62,000 bases of DNA, taken from positions 1 to 62,000 of the forward strand of contig CAJNDS010002734.1 in the NCBI GenBank assembly GCA_905221605.1, given 5' to 3'. The DNA comes from Symbiodinium natans (lineage: Eukaryota; Sar; Dinophyceae; Suessiales; Symbiodiniaceae). Both the position numbers and the translations under genes were made by a program. Positions 1-9,753 of this stretch are shown here, piece by piece; the first letter of the stretch is position 1; each line of letters opens with the position of its first letter. The notes below the pieces were generated by a model. It saw only the letters and a program-made list of their open reading frames with translations. It searched no databases and was not told the DNA's origin.

Positions 1-540
1 GGGGGGGGGGGGGTGGGGGTGGGAAGGGAAGGGGGCGAGAGGGCTCTCCAGCGCCGGACGGGCAAACAAAAGATTGCCAGCCATGTTTTCGTAAGCTCAA
101 AGACACGAACAAAGTCATTTCACCCGTTCCACGACCGGCAGACCACACCACCTGTATGTTTTAGCGCGCGAAAACAAAACCCCATGAACTCTGAAACGTT
201 GTCGTACTTTATTTCGGTCCCACAAGGCACCGCTGCGGCCTCCGCGAGGGGTCGTCGCTTGTGAGCTAGTGCCGAGACCAAGTCTTGAAATGGAGACCGC
301 TTTTCTTCCACTTCGCACTCATCCGTGCAACATTTTAAAAACCCTGAACCCCGAACCAACAAGCCTAAACCCTAAATCCTTTTTGCAACTGGGCTTGTAG
401 GCTAGCCAGATCCCCTAAACTACCCAAAGCGCTCACCGTCACCCCACCCTGGTAGCATCGGCAACCAGGTCGCGGAGGTTTCGTTCCAGGCCGCGACCAG
501 TTCAAGGCCTCGCTGATCTAAGGGCGCGTTGAGACCTCAG
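1..540. other. No supported gene; poly-G start
   Basis: The window opens with a G-rich run. The rest holds short overlapping frames with no convincing codon pattern. Around 330-400 there are degenerate CCCTAAA-like words, followed by a CCTTTTTGCAACTGGGCT junction motif that recurs beside telomere-type tracts elsewhere in the window. No RNA gene or regulatory element was recognised. Confidence 0.5.
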
Positions 541-542
541 TT

Positions 543-546
543 GGGT

Positions 547-606
<60 letters not shown>

Positions 607-640
607 GGTTTAGGGTTTAGGGTTTAGGGTTTAGGGCTTT
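543..640 (+). repeat. TTGAGGG then TTTAGGG tract
   Basis: About nine TTGAGGG units pass directly into about five TTTAGGG units. The switch of unit inside one tract suggests local spread of a variant repeat rather than a fresh telomere addition. Confidence 0.9.
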
Positions 641-900
641 TCGGGGGGCAGTTTTGCGAATTTCATGTCGGGGTTCGGGGGCTTGTTGTTTAGGGAATTA
701 GGGTATTTCATGTAGGGGTTTAAGGGTTTAGGGTTTAGGGTTTAGGAATTTAGGGTTTTCGTGGCTGTTGCGAATCCCAAAGGCTCCCCGGCGCCGACCT
801 GTTTTACCACCTGCCCGGGTCGGAACCTCGCGTTGGTTCCGACATGGAAGCGGCGACGGTGAAATCGTCAAAGGGCCCTTGAAAAGAGAGGTCACACATG

Positions 901-1072
901 TTCCAAGTGTGTTGACACTGGAACTACTCTTGGTCGTAGGGATTGTGCAGTTCTCAAAGTGTTGTTGACACCGGAACTGTCGACACATGTTCCAAGTGTG
1001 TTGACACTGGAACTACTCTTGGTCGTAGGGATTGTGCAGTTCTCAAGGTGTTGTTGACACCGGAACTGTCGA
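901..1072 (+). repeat. 89-bp tandem duplication
   Basis: Two near-identical 89-bp copies begin at 901 and 990 (both start TTCCAAGTGTGTTGACACTG) and differ at very few sites. Inside each unit the word GTTGACACxGGAAC occurs twice, so the unit itself came from a smaller duplication. No coding function is evident. Confidence 0.85.
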
Positions 1073-1149
1073 TCATAGGGTCTTTGAAACATACGAAACA
1101 CACGAACCCCAAGCTCAGACTTCAGTCTGCTGCTAACCAGCCGGTCACT

Positions 1150-1922
1150 CTATGCCAGGAGCCGACCCAAGAACACGACGATGAAAAGCAGCTTCATGCT
1201 GCTCGAGTGCGCCGCCCCAGCGGCGCCGGCGCTGGTGTCTTCTGGGCGCGTGGAGCCCGGACAAGCCATGACCCTTCCTTAGTTGTCCAGTAACCTGGGG
1301 GAAATTCAAGGTTAACCTTTGGGATTCTAAGGGGATTCTACTACCCCAAAAAGGTCAAAGGTTACCTACTCTACTACTAGGCTTCCCTGGATGTCGATGC
1401 CCGACACCTTGTCTGTGCGACACGCCCTGCAGGCGTTGGCGGAGAAGCGCTCGGTGCCCACACACCGCTTCGTGGATGGGCATGGGGAAAGCATGGTGCA
1501 TTGTCCGCAAGAGCGCCGGCACCTGGTGAGTGCTGCTTGCTGACCGGCGGCGGAGTAGCCCCAAGACTCCTGCGCCTTGGAACAGTCGTCGCCAACCCAT
1601 GTATCACAGAAGTAGCCCTTCTCGTCGATGAAGGACGTGTCATCTTGGCAATCCGGGTCGACGCAAGAGCAGGTGCTTGGCACCTCACCTCGGTTGGCGC
1701 CCGTATCAACACCACAACAACCACAAGAACATACATACTCTAAACTAAGATCCGGGAACCCAACGCAAAGGCAAGTGCAAAAGGCATATCCCACGGTCCC
1801 ACCTAGCTACCTTCGCACACCGACTCCGTGCCCGCAGCAGCCCTTAGCCTCTGCAGGCGGCAATCACTGGTATCCAGCTGTTGGCAGGTCTTCGTGAAGT
1901 CGGAGACCTTCGGTGGATACAT
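1150..1922 (-). CDS. Secreted ShK-like cysteine-rich protein, GPI-like tail (partial)
   Basis: Three exons on the minus strand: about 1922-1811 (start not fixed), 1688-1386 and 1277-1150, ending in TAG. Exon 2 carries an ShK-type cysteine pattern, with a motif of the form GYFCDTWVGDDC followed by WGYS and SCGQC. Such domains occur in many secreted eukaryotic proteins and do not by themselves mean a toxin. The last exon ends in a serine/alanine-rich stretch and a short hydrophobic tail (MKLLFIVVFLGRLLA, then stop), which resembles a GPI-anchor signal. Removing the intron at 1278-1385 keeps the frame (DIQG-RVMACPG), and so does removing 1689-1810 (VCEG-EVPSTC). Upstream sequence runs into a telomere-type tract, so the N-terminus and any signal peptide lie beyond it. 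Exon structure is well supported; the product name is from motif reading. Confidence 0.7.
1278..1385 (-). mobile_element. Introner intron, family D (GA-AG)
   Basis: This 108-nt intron on the minus strand starts GAAGCC and ends AACTAAG. It is flanked by a GGAAG target duplication, and its removal restores the frame of the ShK-like gene. Relatives sharing the CTACTACTAGG and TTGTCCAGTAACCTGG ends lie at 5014-5107, 30208-30288 and 56599-56702. Confidence 0.8.
1689..1810 (-). other. GT-AG intron
   Basis: Intron of 122 nt, starting GTAGCTAGG and ending AACCGAG on the minus strand. The flanking exons join in frame. No relative of its body was noticed in the window. Confidence 0.6.
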
Positions 1923-1953
1923 GCACCCTAAACCCTAAACCCTAAACCCTAAT
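1922..1953 (-). repeat. CCCTAAA tract beside ShK-like exon
   Basis: About four units. On the sense (minus) strand this reads TTTAGGG immediately upstream of the exon, so TTTAG|GG could itself serve as the 3' splice acceptor. Confidence 0.85.
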
Positions 1954-2118
1954 CCCAAGCTGAACCCAGATCTGAGAACTTCTTTGCAAGGCTTCCAGAG
2001 GTGGAGCGCTCCGTTGAGAAACGGGCCTTGAAACAAATCTGGGGTTTTGGAAGTCAGAGACTGACACACCAAGTCACCAAGTACTTCGGTTCTTGGACTT
2101 GAAGCTGAAGTTCTTCTT

Positions 2119-2230
2119 GTTTAGGGTTTAGGGTTTAGGGTTTAGGGTTTAGGGTTTTGGGTTTTGGGTTTAGGGTGTTTATCTTGCCACCCGTCTAGCA
2201 GTGCTCCACTTTGGGGTTTAGGGTGTTTAG
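2119..2230 (+). repeat. TTTAGGG tract with GCCACCCG head motif
   Basis: Five exact units, then degenerate units, then CTTGCCACCCGTCTAGCAG, then another unit. The GCCACCCGTCTAGC word recurs beside telomere-type repeats at 22157-22175 and 34768-34790. Confidence 0.75.
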
Positions 2231-2394
2231 GTCCTCGTCTCAAACATGCTTGAATGCCCTTGAATGTCTTGGCTGCGCTTGGCTGGTGGCACCGAATGGG
2301 CTACTGTAGGTTGGGCTCTGAGCTATTCAGACTCCCACCTTAGAACTAGGGACCTTACATGACGTTTTGAGTATACGATATCGGACTTTGGGTA

Positions 2395-4455
2395 TCAGAT
2401 TCTTCTGATACTAGTGTACCAGTATACATCATTGTATTGGGGTGTTCCTGGTAAGTCAGCCACCTTGCAGCTAATGTAGTCCCAGTACGACTCGGACTGC
2501 ATGGCCGTGGGGTCCGCGATCATATTGAGGTCCATGCATGTGACGCCCAAGAGTGAAGGGTCGGCACCTGCTCGGTCATATGCTGGTAGGCAGACTGGCC
2601 AGAGCTTTTTGTTCGTGACCGCGTCCGTGTAGCTTGTGAAAGAAGGCTGGCAGATCTCCTGCCCCGTGGCGAAGTACTCGTAGTAGCTCGCCATGATGAG
2701 GCTCAGATCCGATCCGTCCGGGACGTTGTAGAAAATCCCACGGTTTTCGCAGGACAGCCGCTTCGTCACCGTGGTGTCGGCTCCTGAGCCCAAGGCATAT
2801 GTGAACATCACAGCATCGTATGTCTGTGATTGCTGCTGGACACTGAGGTAGTCGTTGTTTGACATGTCCGCCGTTCCATCTGTGAGGAAGATGATCGCTT
2901 TCTGGCACATGGAGGTCGACCCCGCGGCTATGCTGGCCTGAATGGTGGCAAAGGCCGCATCTAAAGCGATCTTGAAGTTCGTGCCGCCGCTCCTGAAGTT
3001 CTGTACATTCAGCCATGAGATGATGCCATCTTTGTTGACTTCGCTCGCAGGGGTCAGGCGTGTGGAGTATTGCGCTGACACGCCATGGTTGAAGAGGATC
3101 ACGGCCACGTAGTCCTTCCAGTCCAGGGTATCCAGCACTGCTCCCGTCGCCTGCCGGGCAAGGTTGTAGCGATTCGCCTCGCCCATGCTGCCCGAAACGT
3201 CCACGACAATCACGACGTCCTTTGGGCCGGTGGAGCCAGAGGCATACCAGGGACGGAAACGTGGGTCGTAATTTGTGGGGCACCAATCAACCGTGGGCCA
3301 GCCAATGTAGCTACCGGACTTCTGGTCGGCAAAGTACTGGTAGCCGACTCGTTCGAGTGGCTGGCCCTCCTTGGCGGCCACACTGCTGTAGGTGGTCGCG
3401 ATGATCCTAGTTCATTGTTGGGATAATATTAAAATTTAAATTTTTATTCCTTATCTTGGATCTAAGTACCCTTAAAAATGTAAAATGTTACCCAACTATG
3501 ACAAAGGATCTGCACCAAGCAGGTCAGAACGTTCCATTCCTGCGTGGTCTGCCCAGCCACAGAAGGTCGGAGCCAGGCTCCCACTGCTTCTGGATCGATC
3601 TTCTCCTGCCACAGCGCGTTGTAATAGCACTCCACGCATGGGCAGAAGTTGATGTAGCTGCACGCGCTAACGCTGCCGTTGGCCATCATTCTCACATACT
3701 CCTCCTGTACGACTTGCTGAAGAACCACCAGAAAAATGAAAAGACTAATTATTCCGAATTTACGGGGTAATATGGGGGATTATGACTCTTACTATTCTTT
3801 CATATGGGGTTCTTATAAGAAAAATCGTAGTCCTCCAAAGAGTCTCTTGTACTCCAGAGGTAGTCCAAGACCACATCTAGAATCTTCGTGACTTCAGGCG
3901 CCGATGTCGAGTTGTCAGCCAACCCTTGGGCCCAAAGAGCGAACTCATTTGACTGTCCGCAGGTCTGGTAGCCTTAAAGGGAGAAGAACCAAGGAACAAA
4001 AGCTCTTAAACTTTCGAAGTTCCTTAAGGAAAGCCAAAAAGCTTAAAGTTCAAGTGCTGGCGAAGTAAGTAGCTGTAGTAGGCATCTGCCCCTGGGAACT
4101 TCACGCTCTTGTAGGGCTGGAGGCCGGCACAGTTGCTCTTGGAAACGTAGCACCAAGGCTTGCTGCACCACGCTGGCGGGGACGCCCCATTGCAGTACGG
4201 AGCCAACCCGGCGTCATGCGCCTTGCATTCCAGGTTCCCATAATCGGTGGGATACTCATGCGACGCAGTGGATCCGGTCGGAGTGTACATCAGCTGGCCG
4301 CCCTGGATATAATCCTGGAGTCCAGCCCACTCCACACAGGGGCAGGCACTGCTTCCCTTGGGATTCGAGTCGGCCATAGCTGCTGCCACCAAGGAAACCA
4401 GGACCCACCAGCGACCTGCGGCCATTGAGGCTACGCACGAAGAGCCTTCCATCAT
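2395..4455 (-). CDS. Secreted von Willebrand A / Cache-like protein
   Basis: Exons on the minus strand: 4455-4074, 3972-3836, 3704-3511 and 3406 to about 2395. The first exon has a signal peptide (best start the ATG at 4425, MAAGRWW followed by a hydrophobic run) and a cysteine-rich stretch with CPC and YYSY. After a Cache-like stretch with GYQYF and DPRFRPWY, the fourth exon holds a VWA domain with a complete MIDAS: DVSGSMGE, SGGTN and LTDGT. The order resembles calcium-channel alpha2-delta subunits and other VWA-Cache proteins, which act at the outer cell surface, but the partner is unknown. All three introns remove in frame. The reading frame stops at 2395. Alternatively a 66-nt GT-AG intron (2354-2419) would replace the last residues and end at a TAG at 2323. 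Confidence 0.75.
3407..3510 (-). mobile_element. Introner intron, family A (GA-AG)
   Basis: 104 nt. Starts GATCCTTTGTCATAGTTGGG and ends CCCAACAATGAACTAG on the minus strand, with imperfect GTTGGG/CCCAAC inverted ends and a GATC target duplication. Splicing gives LVQ-IIATTY in frame. Close relatives: 14308-14406 and 24657-24760; a looser one is 56395-56507. Confidence 0.85.
3705..3835 (-). mobile_element. Introner intron with AAGAACC inverted ends (GA-AG)
   Basis: 131 nt, flanked by a GGAGGA duplication. Inner inverted ends are TTATAAGAACC and GGTTCTTCAG. Splicing joins RDSL-EEYVRMM in frame. Confidence 0.75.
3973..4073 (-). mobile_element. Introner-like intron (GC-AG)
   Basis: 101 nt, flanked by GCTAC duplications. 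Splicing joins YYSY-QTCGQ in frame. The body holds inverted CTTAAAGTT/AACTTTAAG-type words. Confidence 0.75.
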
Positions 4456-4544
4456 TGCACGAAGTCAGGGCCAGGAGGCTAAGTCAATGCGTGCTGTGAG
4501 GAGCCCACGCATGGAGACTTGTGCATATGGTCATTTGGCATATG

Positions 4545-4615
4545 TTGGGATGTTCCCCCTTAAACTAACAGCCTTGATGGGGGATTATAGTACCCCCCCC
4601 CCCCCTATTAAGGAC
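4545..4615 (+). repeat. Half copy of family B inverted-repeat element
   Basis: Starts GGGATGTTCCCCCTTAAACT and stops in a poly-C run. The matching right end is missing. Confidence 0.6.
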
Positions 4616-4799
4616 TTGCTCAGCTCCCTCCATTATTGCATACGTCTGGCTGGACACCTATTGCAGCCTAACGCTTCTCTTCTACCAAAAAACGTGGCTG
4701 AGCTGCCATTTGTCGTCATTTCATCTCGCCACTCCTTGCTGGCCATGAGTAGCAGTACCTTGGTCTCCAGTTGTCTATTGTGTTGACAGCATGTGGGGA

Positions 4800-4920
4800 C
4801 AGCCCCCGCCCCCCTCCCCCCCCCAAAAAAAAATAAAAAAACAAACACACAAACAAAACCAAACACACACACACATACACGCATACACTCACACACACTC
4901 TCTCACACACACTAAACACA
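4800..4920 (+). repeat. Poly-C / poly-A / CA-rich low-complexity stretch
   Basis: C-run, then A-run, then CACACA-type sequence. Reading frames through it are artefacts of the repeat. Confidence 0.8.
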
Positions 4921-4948
4921 TTGACAACCTCTTCCAAGCAGACGCCGG

Positions 4949-5570
4949 CTAGCGAATCCAGGGTAGCACTTCGAGACCACTCGAACTCTTCAGCCAGGAA
5001 ACGATCCTAAACCCTTAGTGAATTAAAGGCTAACCTTTGGGAGATTCTATGAGGATTCTACTACCCCAATAGAAGGTTAAAGGTTACCTCCTCTACTACT
5101 AGGAACCCGACAAACTCCGAAACTCGAAGGCCATGAGCTGCCATCTGAGCCACGATTCCAGTCCACAAATTCAATGCCGCGGTGCCCAGCACTGCCTGAG
5201 CCATTGCATGTCGATGGCGTGCAAGGATAGGTCGACATGGAAGAAGAGGGTGGAACAACAAGCTTATGTTCACGAGCAGCTATACGAGATGAAGGCAAAG
5301 TTGGAAGCAACTGAAGAGTGCCGCCCTGGCGCATTCTTCGCGGAGCAGAACCCCTAGGATGCGAGGTCCAGGTGTCATGTTGAATTTGTACCCCCGGTTC
5401 ACAGCTCTAGTGGAAGGCGGCATTGAGGCCGGCGCAGCTGTTAGCAGCAGGCCAGACAGCAGAAACGACTTCCACGCGAAGATGTAGTTGCAGAAGGCCA
5501 CGACGGCCTCGTACCACAAGCGAGATGAATCTACTTCGAAGGTACTTGGAGCCATGATAAACATGTTCAA
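4949..5570 (-). CDS. Membrane protein of unknown function (partial, 3 exons)
   Basis: Minus-strand exons: about 5560-5365 with a hydrophobic stretch (AVVAFCNYIFAWKSFLLSG), about 5224-5108 (HAMAQAVLGTAALNLW), and 5013-4949 ending LEVLPWIR then TAG. Removing 5014-5107 joins EFVG-FRIVSW in frame, which supports the last two exons strongly. The join between the first two exons is not fixed. I do not recognise the family. Open frames on the plus strand over the same DNA (5133-5357, 5488-5754) read less well and oppose the strand of all neighbours. Confidence 0.5.
5014..5107 (-). mobile_element. Introner intron, family D
   Basis: 94 nt with the family D ends and a GGGTT target duplication. If the 3' end is CTAAG, the 5' end is GG, so the exact splice point within the duplication is ambiguous. 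Confidence 0.7.
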
Positions 5571-5754
5571 CCCTGTAACGGTTGACCAGATCATCAAGTA
5601 TCACCAAGGAGCAAAAAGGATATCATCCAACAGCCTCAAGCACTTTTTGCTCATGTGCCACAATGATCAAACTTGCCTGATTTCAGACGATGTGCAGACA
5701 GGAATCTGTCTGAGTTGGGGTCAGGAGTTCAAGGTAATATATCGTCAGCCATGA

Positions 5755-6190
5755 CAAGCTGCCAGGCTGCGTTAGCTTGATATCCATCGCGTTGTCCAGC
5801 AAGTTCTGCCTCCAGCAAAGCTATAGCAAAGCTGCATCATGTGTCATGCTTCTCGACCATGTGTGAAGCTTTTCATCTCACAACCGCCCACCCGAGGGTT
5901 GTGGCATAGACATTTCACCAGGGTAGCCTACCAGGCACGCTGCACTTGGGCGGTAGGTGCCTTAGGCACGTCCCTTAAACTTATATGAGTGGCGAGTTGT
6001 TTCTCCGTAAGCCCGACCAGAATGCAGCTGGACAACCTAGACAACGTTCAACTGATGGTCGACCCCACATTTTTTTACAAGGGGTCGGCTTGAACAGCAA
6101 ACCTTCCTCCTTGGCTTGAGAAGCGCGCACCCGTGCCCGCTTCCAATTCTGTAGCTGCCCTGCTTCTGCCCAAGTTTGCACATGTTCTCG
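5755..6190. other. No supported gene
   Basis: No frame with convincing codon use was found and no repeat family was recognised. A short terminal hydrophobic reading frame at 5981-6181 (minus) is not credible. Confidence 0.4.
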
Positions 6191-6194
6191 TTCA

Positions 6195-6328
6195 CTTGAG
6201 CAGCATACTTGGAGGTTCAGGGGCGCTTATAAGTAGGGATATAAGTAGGGGAACTGTGGTGACAACCGTATCTAGGGTATTTATAATATTTATAACCCCA
6301 CTTATAAGTACCCATGTATCTTCAAGTA
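6195..6328. repeat. Family E inverted-repeat element
   Basis: Ends TTGGAGGTTCAGGGG and CCCATGTATCTTCAAG. The middle has paired TTATAAGTAGGG and ACCCCACTTATAAGT words. Confidence 0.75.
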
Positions 6329-6851
6329 ATCGTGGCCTGCTTGTTCAAAATATGGATGCCGTATCCGTGGGTCTCCAGTTACATGGGCTTAGACAAGATG
6401 TGGCGCAAAACAACGGCCAGTGGCCCGCAGCATCTTCTTCACATGAAAACATATGTATACATATATCCTTACAATTTATGTATACTATGCACCTTATCAT
6501 ACATGACTTGAGATCAGAGCCACGACAACTGGAAGATGCTGTTGCGCCGAGCGCAAGGGCAAAACCCCGTCCAAACCCGATACAGAGCCTGAAACGAAGA
6601 GAAATGTGGGGACATCTTGCCCGCCCGCTCCCCTCCCTGCCGAACTATAGCGCGTGACTTCTGGGGCGCGCGTAGCGGCTGTGGCTTGGAGTGCCGCCCC
6701 CGGCCCCGCCCACCCCCTCCTCCTGCGCATACTTGCAGCTCCTGAAATATCAGCCAGAGTAGCCTCGTGGCCGTCTCTGACCCACCATCTAAGAATTGTA
6801 AATCCACAGCGATGCAAGGCTCCAAATCACATTGCGGGTCCGTTCCCTACT

Positions 6852-6948
6852 TGAAGGTTCATGGGTACTGAGAAGTGGGTGATGGTTATAAACATAGTTA
6901 CCCTACTTAGAACCCTAGCTTGTAAGTACCAATGAACCTCCAAGTAGC
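6852..6948. repeat. Family E inverted-repeat element
   Basis: Ends CTTGAAGGTTCATGGGTACT and AGTACCAATGAACCTCCAAG, with internal TTATAAACATAGTTACCCT. Confidence 0.8.
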
Positions 6949-7356
6949 GATTCGAAGTCTTCCAACACTTTGCAAGTTGAGGACGCACTGAGCTCATTGC
7001 AGGTCTAACTGTGGCAAGTTCTCCTCCTGGACGAACGTATCATAGGTGAAGTACCTTAAGCAACATGCAGCATCATCCTTCCAGTGCCCCGACTATGTGT
7101 GCCAGGCCATGAGGACATTCGCGTGCCATGACCGTTGTGTAACGCTTTCCCCTTCTAGCAAAATCACCCGTAGAGTATGGTGCAAGATCATGAACTCCCT
7201 CATCGCCTTGCACCAGGAATGCCATGCAAGGACCAGGTGTCCTGACTGTGTAGGCCTTCGAAGACAAGCAGCGAAGGCCGGAGAGCCCGAGCGAAGGCAT
7301 CGATTCCTGCCATCGTTCGGTATCGTGCTGGGTTGGAGTGATTCACCTCCCCGACT

Positions 7357-7478
7357 TGAAGGTTCATGGGTAGTTATAAGTGGGGTTATGAGTAGGGTAA
7401 CTATAAGCATAATAAATGGTCATAACCTTAGTTAGGGTACTTCTAACCCTACTTACACCTACCCATGAACCTCCAAGG
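7357..7478. repeat. Family E inverted-repeat element
   Basis: Ends ACTTGAAGGTTCATGGGTAG and TACCCATGAACCTCCAAG. The internal palindromic part carries TAGTTAGGGTACTT. Confidence 0.85.
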
Positions 7479-7676
7479 AGGCTTTCAGCCTCTCTGTCCA
7501 AACCTCTTGCCTTTGCTGACTACAGTGAACGGTGGCAGGGTGTAACATTCTCACGCAAGCCTAGCGCTGCTTTGTGTCACAGGAAAATAGCTGGCGCCTT
7601 GGGAGCAAGCAGAGGACTGGGTTGACCTTTAAACACTCTATATCAATAGGGTCCCTTATAAACCCAACTAAGGAAA

Positions 7677-7814
7677 TCATAAAATGTCCCAATATCCAAC
7701 TGAGAGAAGAAAGGAATTGAAGAGTCCTTCTGGCACGGCCCGAACGAGCTTCATCCGCAGGCGGATCTCTCCGGCATTGTACTGAACGCTGTCGTCTTCT
7801 TGGAAGCTCCGGGC
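7677..7814 (-). CDS. Terminal exon, weakly GH16-like
   Basis: The exon follows TTTTCACAG on the minus strand and reads in clean dinoflagellate codons to a TGA. It contains YNAGEIRLRMK and LFNSFLLSVGYWD. That order loosely recalls the region of family-16 glucanases just before the catalytic motif, but the catalytic ExDxE itself is not present, so this is only a hint. The stop may instead lie inside an intron. Confidence 0.4.
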   Translation of the reverse strand, partial: ARSFQEDDSVQYNAGEIRLRMKLVRAVPEGLFNSFLLSVGYWDIL

Positions 7815-7878
7815 CTGTGAAAATATGTGCCGTAATGCAAGCAGAAAGTACAGAATCAAATCGCAGCCACTAGCCTCA

Positions 7879-8202
7879 CTAGCCTGAATTGAAGCTACGC
7901 AACGAAGCCTTCGTCGCGAACTTGGACGTCACGGCAGAGAAGCCTTTTCTAACCTTGGACATGAGAAAGACTTCACACTCTCGACCCCAGCCAAGGCGAA
8001 CGATGCCATGGACGTGAACCCTCAAACAAGCAAACCTAAAAGCCCTCGTTTTGATGAACGGACTGAGGGCGGCGCAAGATTTTTTGAGACAAGTTGCAAC
8101 ATTTCGAAGGAAAGAAGGCAAAGCGGTGAGCACATAATTGGGCGAAGTCTGCGATGGCTCACTCGAAGCCCTCTGGACTGCTAACAACATACTTGTGGCC
8201 AT
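7879..8202 (-). CDS. Possible exon, unknown product
   Basis: An ATG-started frame of 107 codons (MATSMLLAVQRASSEPS...) lies just upstream of the exon at 7677-7814 on the same strand. Codon use is mixed and no family was recognised. Confidence 0.25.
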   Translation of the reverse strand: MATSMLLAVQRASSEPSQTSPNYVLTALPSFLRNVATCLKKSCAALSPFIKTRAFRFACLRVHVHGIVRLGWGRECEVFLMSKVRKGFSAVTSKFATKASLRSFNSG

Positions 8203-8204
8203 TA

Positions 8205-8560
8205 TTGTGCGAGATCATATTCTACTAGACTCTACGTTACTGTGAATGACTGTATCGGAGAAATTTGCAGGAAGCCCTGTTTAACCCCCTACATGATTAA
8301 AGAGAGCACCTCTGCTTGCAGGTTCAGGGTACTTCTAACCCCAACTACAACTGTACTTAATTATGAGCTCCCTAAGTCCTCTAAGTAAGAAAAAAGTAAA
8401 CTCCTAATAAACCCAGAGCCCAAAGCCCAAAGCCCTAAACCCTAAAGCTCTGGGGTCCGGGCCCGCTTCATCAGTCGCGCTAAGGTGGAGGCGGGTACTT
8501 GACTCTTCGCCTTCCTGGGCTTAGTAGGTCAAAAGCATGGGGGTGTAGGGCTGAGAGGGG
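8205..8560. other. No supported gene; fragment of family E
   Basis: Contains AGGTTCAGGGTACTTCTAAC near 8320 (a decayed family E end) and scattered CCCTAAA words at 8400-8445. Confidence 0.4.
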
Positions 8561-8627
8561 TTTAGGGTTTCGAGCGCGAGGGTTTAGGGTTTAGGGTATA
8601 GGGTTTAGGGTTTAGGGCGATTCGTGA

Positions 8628-8762
8628 CTGTTTCTTTGAGGGTTCCAGCCGACTTTGCCCATGGTGAGCAGTGGAGCACTTGGTCATCCCTGCCGAGCTT
8701 CAAGTATGCAGCATTGTCAGGGATGTCTGCGTCGTTGTCGTTCTCAGAATCTGAATCTCCCT
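8628..8762 (-). CDS. Acidic exon of unknown protein
   Basis: Follows TGTGTCAG|GG on the minus strand and reads GDSDSENDNDADIPDNAAY and on to LHCSPWAKSAGT. Both sides are telomere-type repeats. The next upstream exon-like island is 8800-8990, where three frames stay open. Confidence 0.45.
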
Positions 8763-9000
8763 GACACAGGACCCTAAACCCGAAACCCTAAACCCTTTTG
8801 CATCCGGGTTCTTTCAGTCGGCCGGGGCTGGAAGTTGCGGCTCTCAATGCACAGCACATGAACAGAGGAACCCCAGGTGTTGAAGACAAGCAGCAAGCAA
8901 GGCTTCCTGCATGGCTGTGAGCTCTCTAAGGTCCTCAGTTGGTTCCAAACACAGATTGTTGACACCCAGATCCGCCCGGAACAGGGAGTCAGGATTAAGC

Positions 9001-9058
9001 CCTAACCCTAAACCCTAAACCCTGAACTCTAAACCCTAAACCCTAAACCCTTCGAGTT
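9001..9058 (-). repeat. CCCTAAA tract
   Basis: Seven or eight units with a few substitutions. Confidence 0.85.
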
Positions 9059-9254
9059 TAGGGCTTGGGACTGACGGTTGATGCTGCGCAGCGGCGAACT
9101 TGAACTCCTCTTCACGCTGCACCTTCGCGGTAGGTCGAGGTAGGTCAAGACCCAACCCAAACACAACAATTAAATCAGGATTTGATTTTTTTAACTTCTG
9201 GATTCACTGGTTTTCATGTGAGCAATACACGGAAACGAAACCACCCCCTGGTTC

Positions 9255-9331
9255 TCAGTAGGAATTAGGGCCCTACGTATACCCTTTAAGGGATTATTGA
9301 GGGTACCTCATTCCCTCATTCCCTACGAAGA
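9255..9331. repeat. Family G inverted-repeat element
   Basis: Left AGTAGGAATTAGGGCCCT, centre CCTTTAAGGGATTA, right CTCATTCCCTCATTCCCTAC. Full-length relative at 49156-49242. Confidence 0.7.
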
Positions 9332-9399
9332 AGCAGCCAAACTATGGGTGCAGCAACATTCCAGTCGCCTGCTCTCCGTGGATCACTGGATCACTGCTT

Positions 9400-9512
9400 G
9401 TACACTTGGAGGTTCAAAAGCACTAACATGTGGGTTTTAAGTAGGGCAAACTATGGTTCTGACCTCATTTATGGTTCGTATAGATCCACGTATAAGTACC
9501 CATGAACCTTCA
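9400..9512. repeat. Family E inverted-repeat element
   Basis: Ends ACTTGGAGGTTCAAAAGCAC and AGTACCCATGAACCTTC. The left arm is decayed. Confidence 0.7.
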
Positions 9513-9659
9513 TTCGCCAGCTGTGAAGGCAGGGAATCCGAGTCGCGCAGTGCTGTGCATAGCGGTCGAGGTTGGTCCCTTGCAGGTTCTGCGCAAACTT
9601 CAGCTCGAACCATCCTTCGATCTCCTGCGCACTCATGGGTGACTCGGCACTTTGGCCTC

Positions 9660-9750
9660 ATGCATCCTCATGTAGTATATACATATATAAAACACATATA
9701 TAATTCTCTCTCTATATAGATATGTATAGATATATATACACATAGTATGT
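9660..9750 (+). repeat. TA-rich microsatellite
   Basis: ATATAT/TATAGATA stretches follow directly after an exon-like island. Confidence 0.7.
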
Positions 9751-9753
9751 CCT

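Noticed and set aside
1386-1688. ShK-like exon as a toxin gene
   Set aside because: The cysteine pattern is widespread in non-toxic secreted proteins, and the C-terminal tail suggests a surface-anchored protein.
5488-5754. Plus-strand ORF as a gene
   Set aside because: The minus strand has better codon use and joins an introner-supported gene; the neighbours are all on minus.
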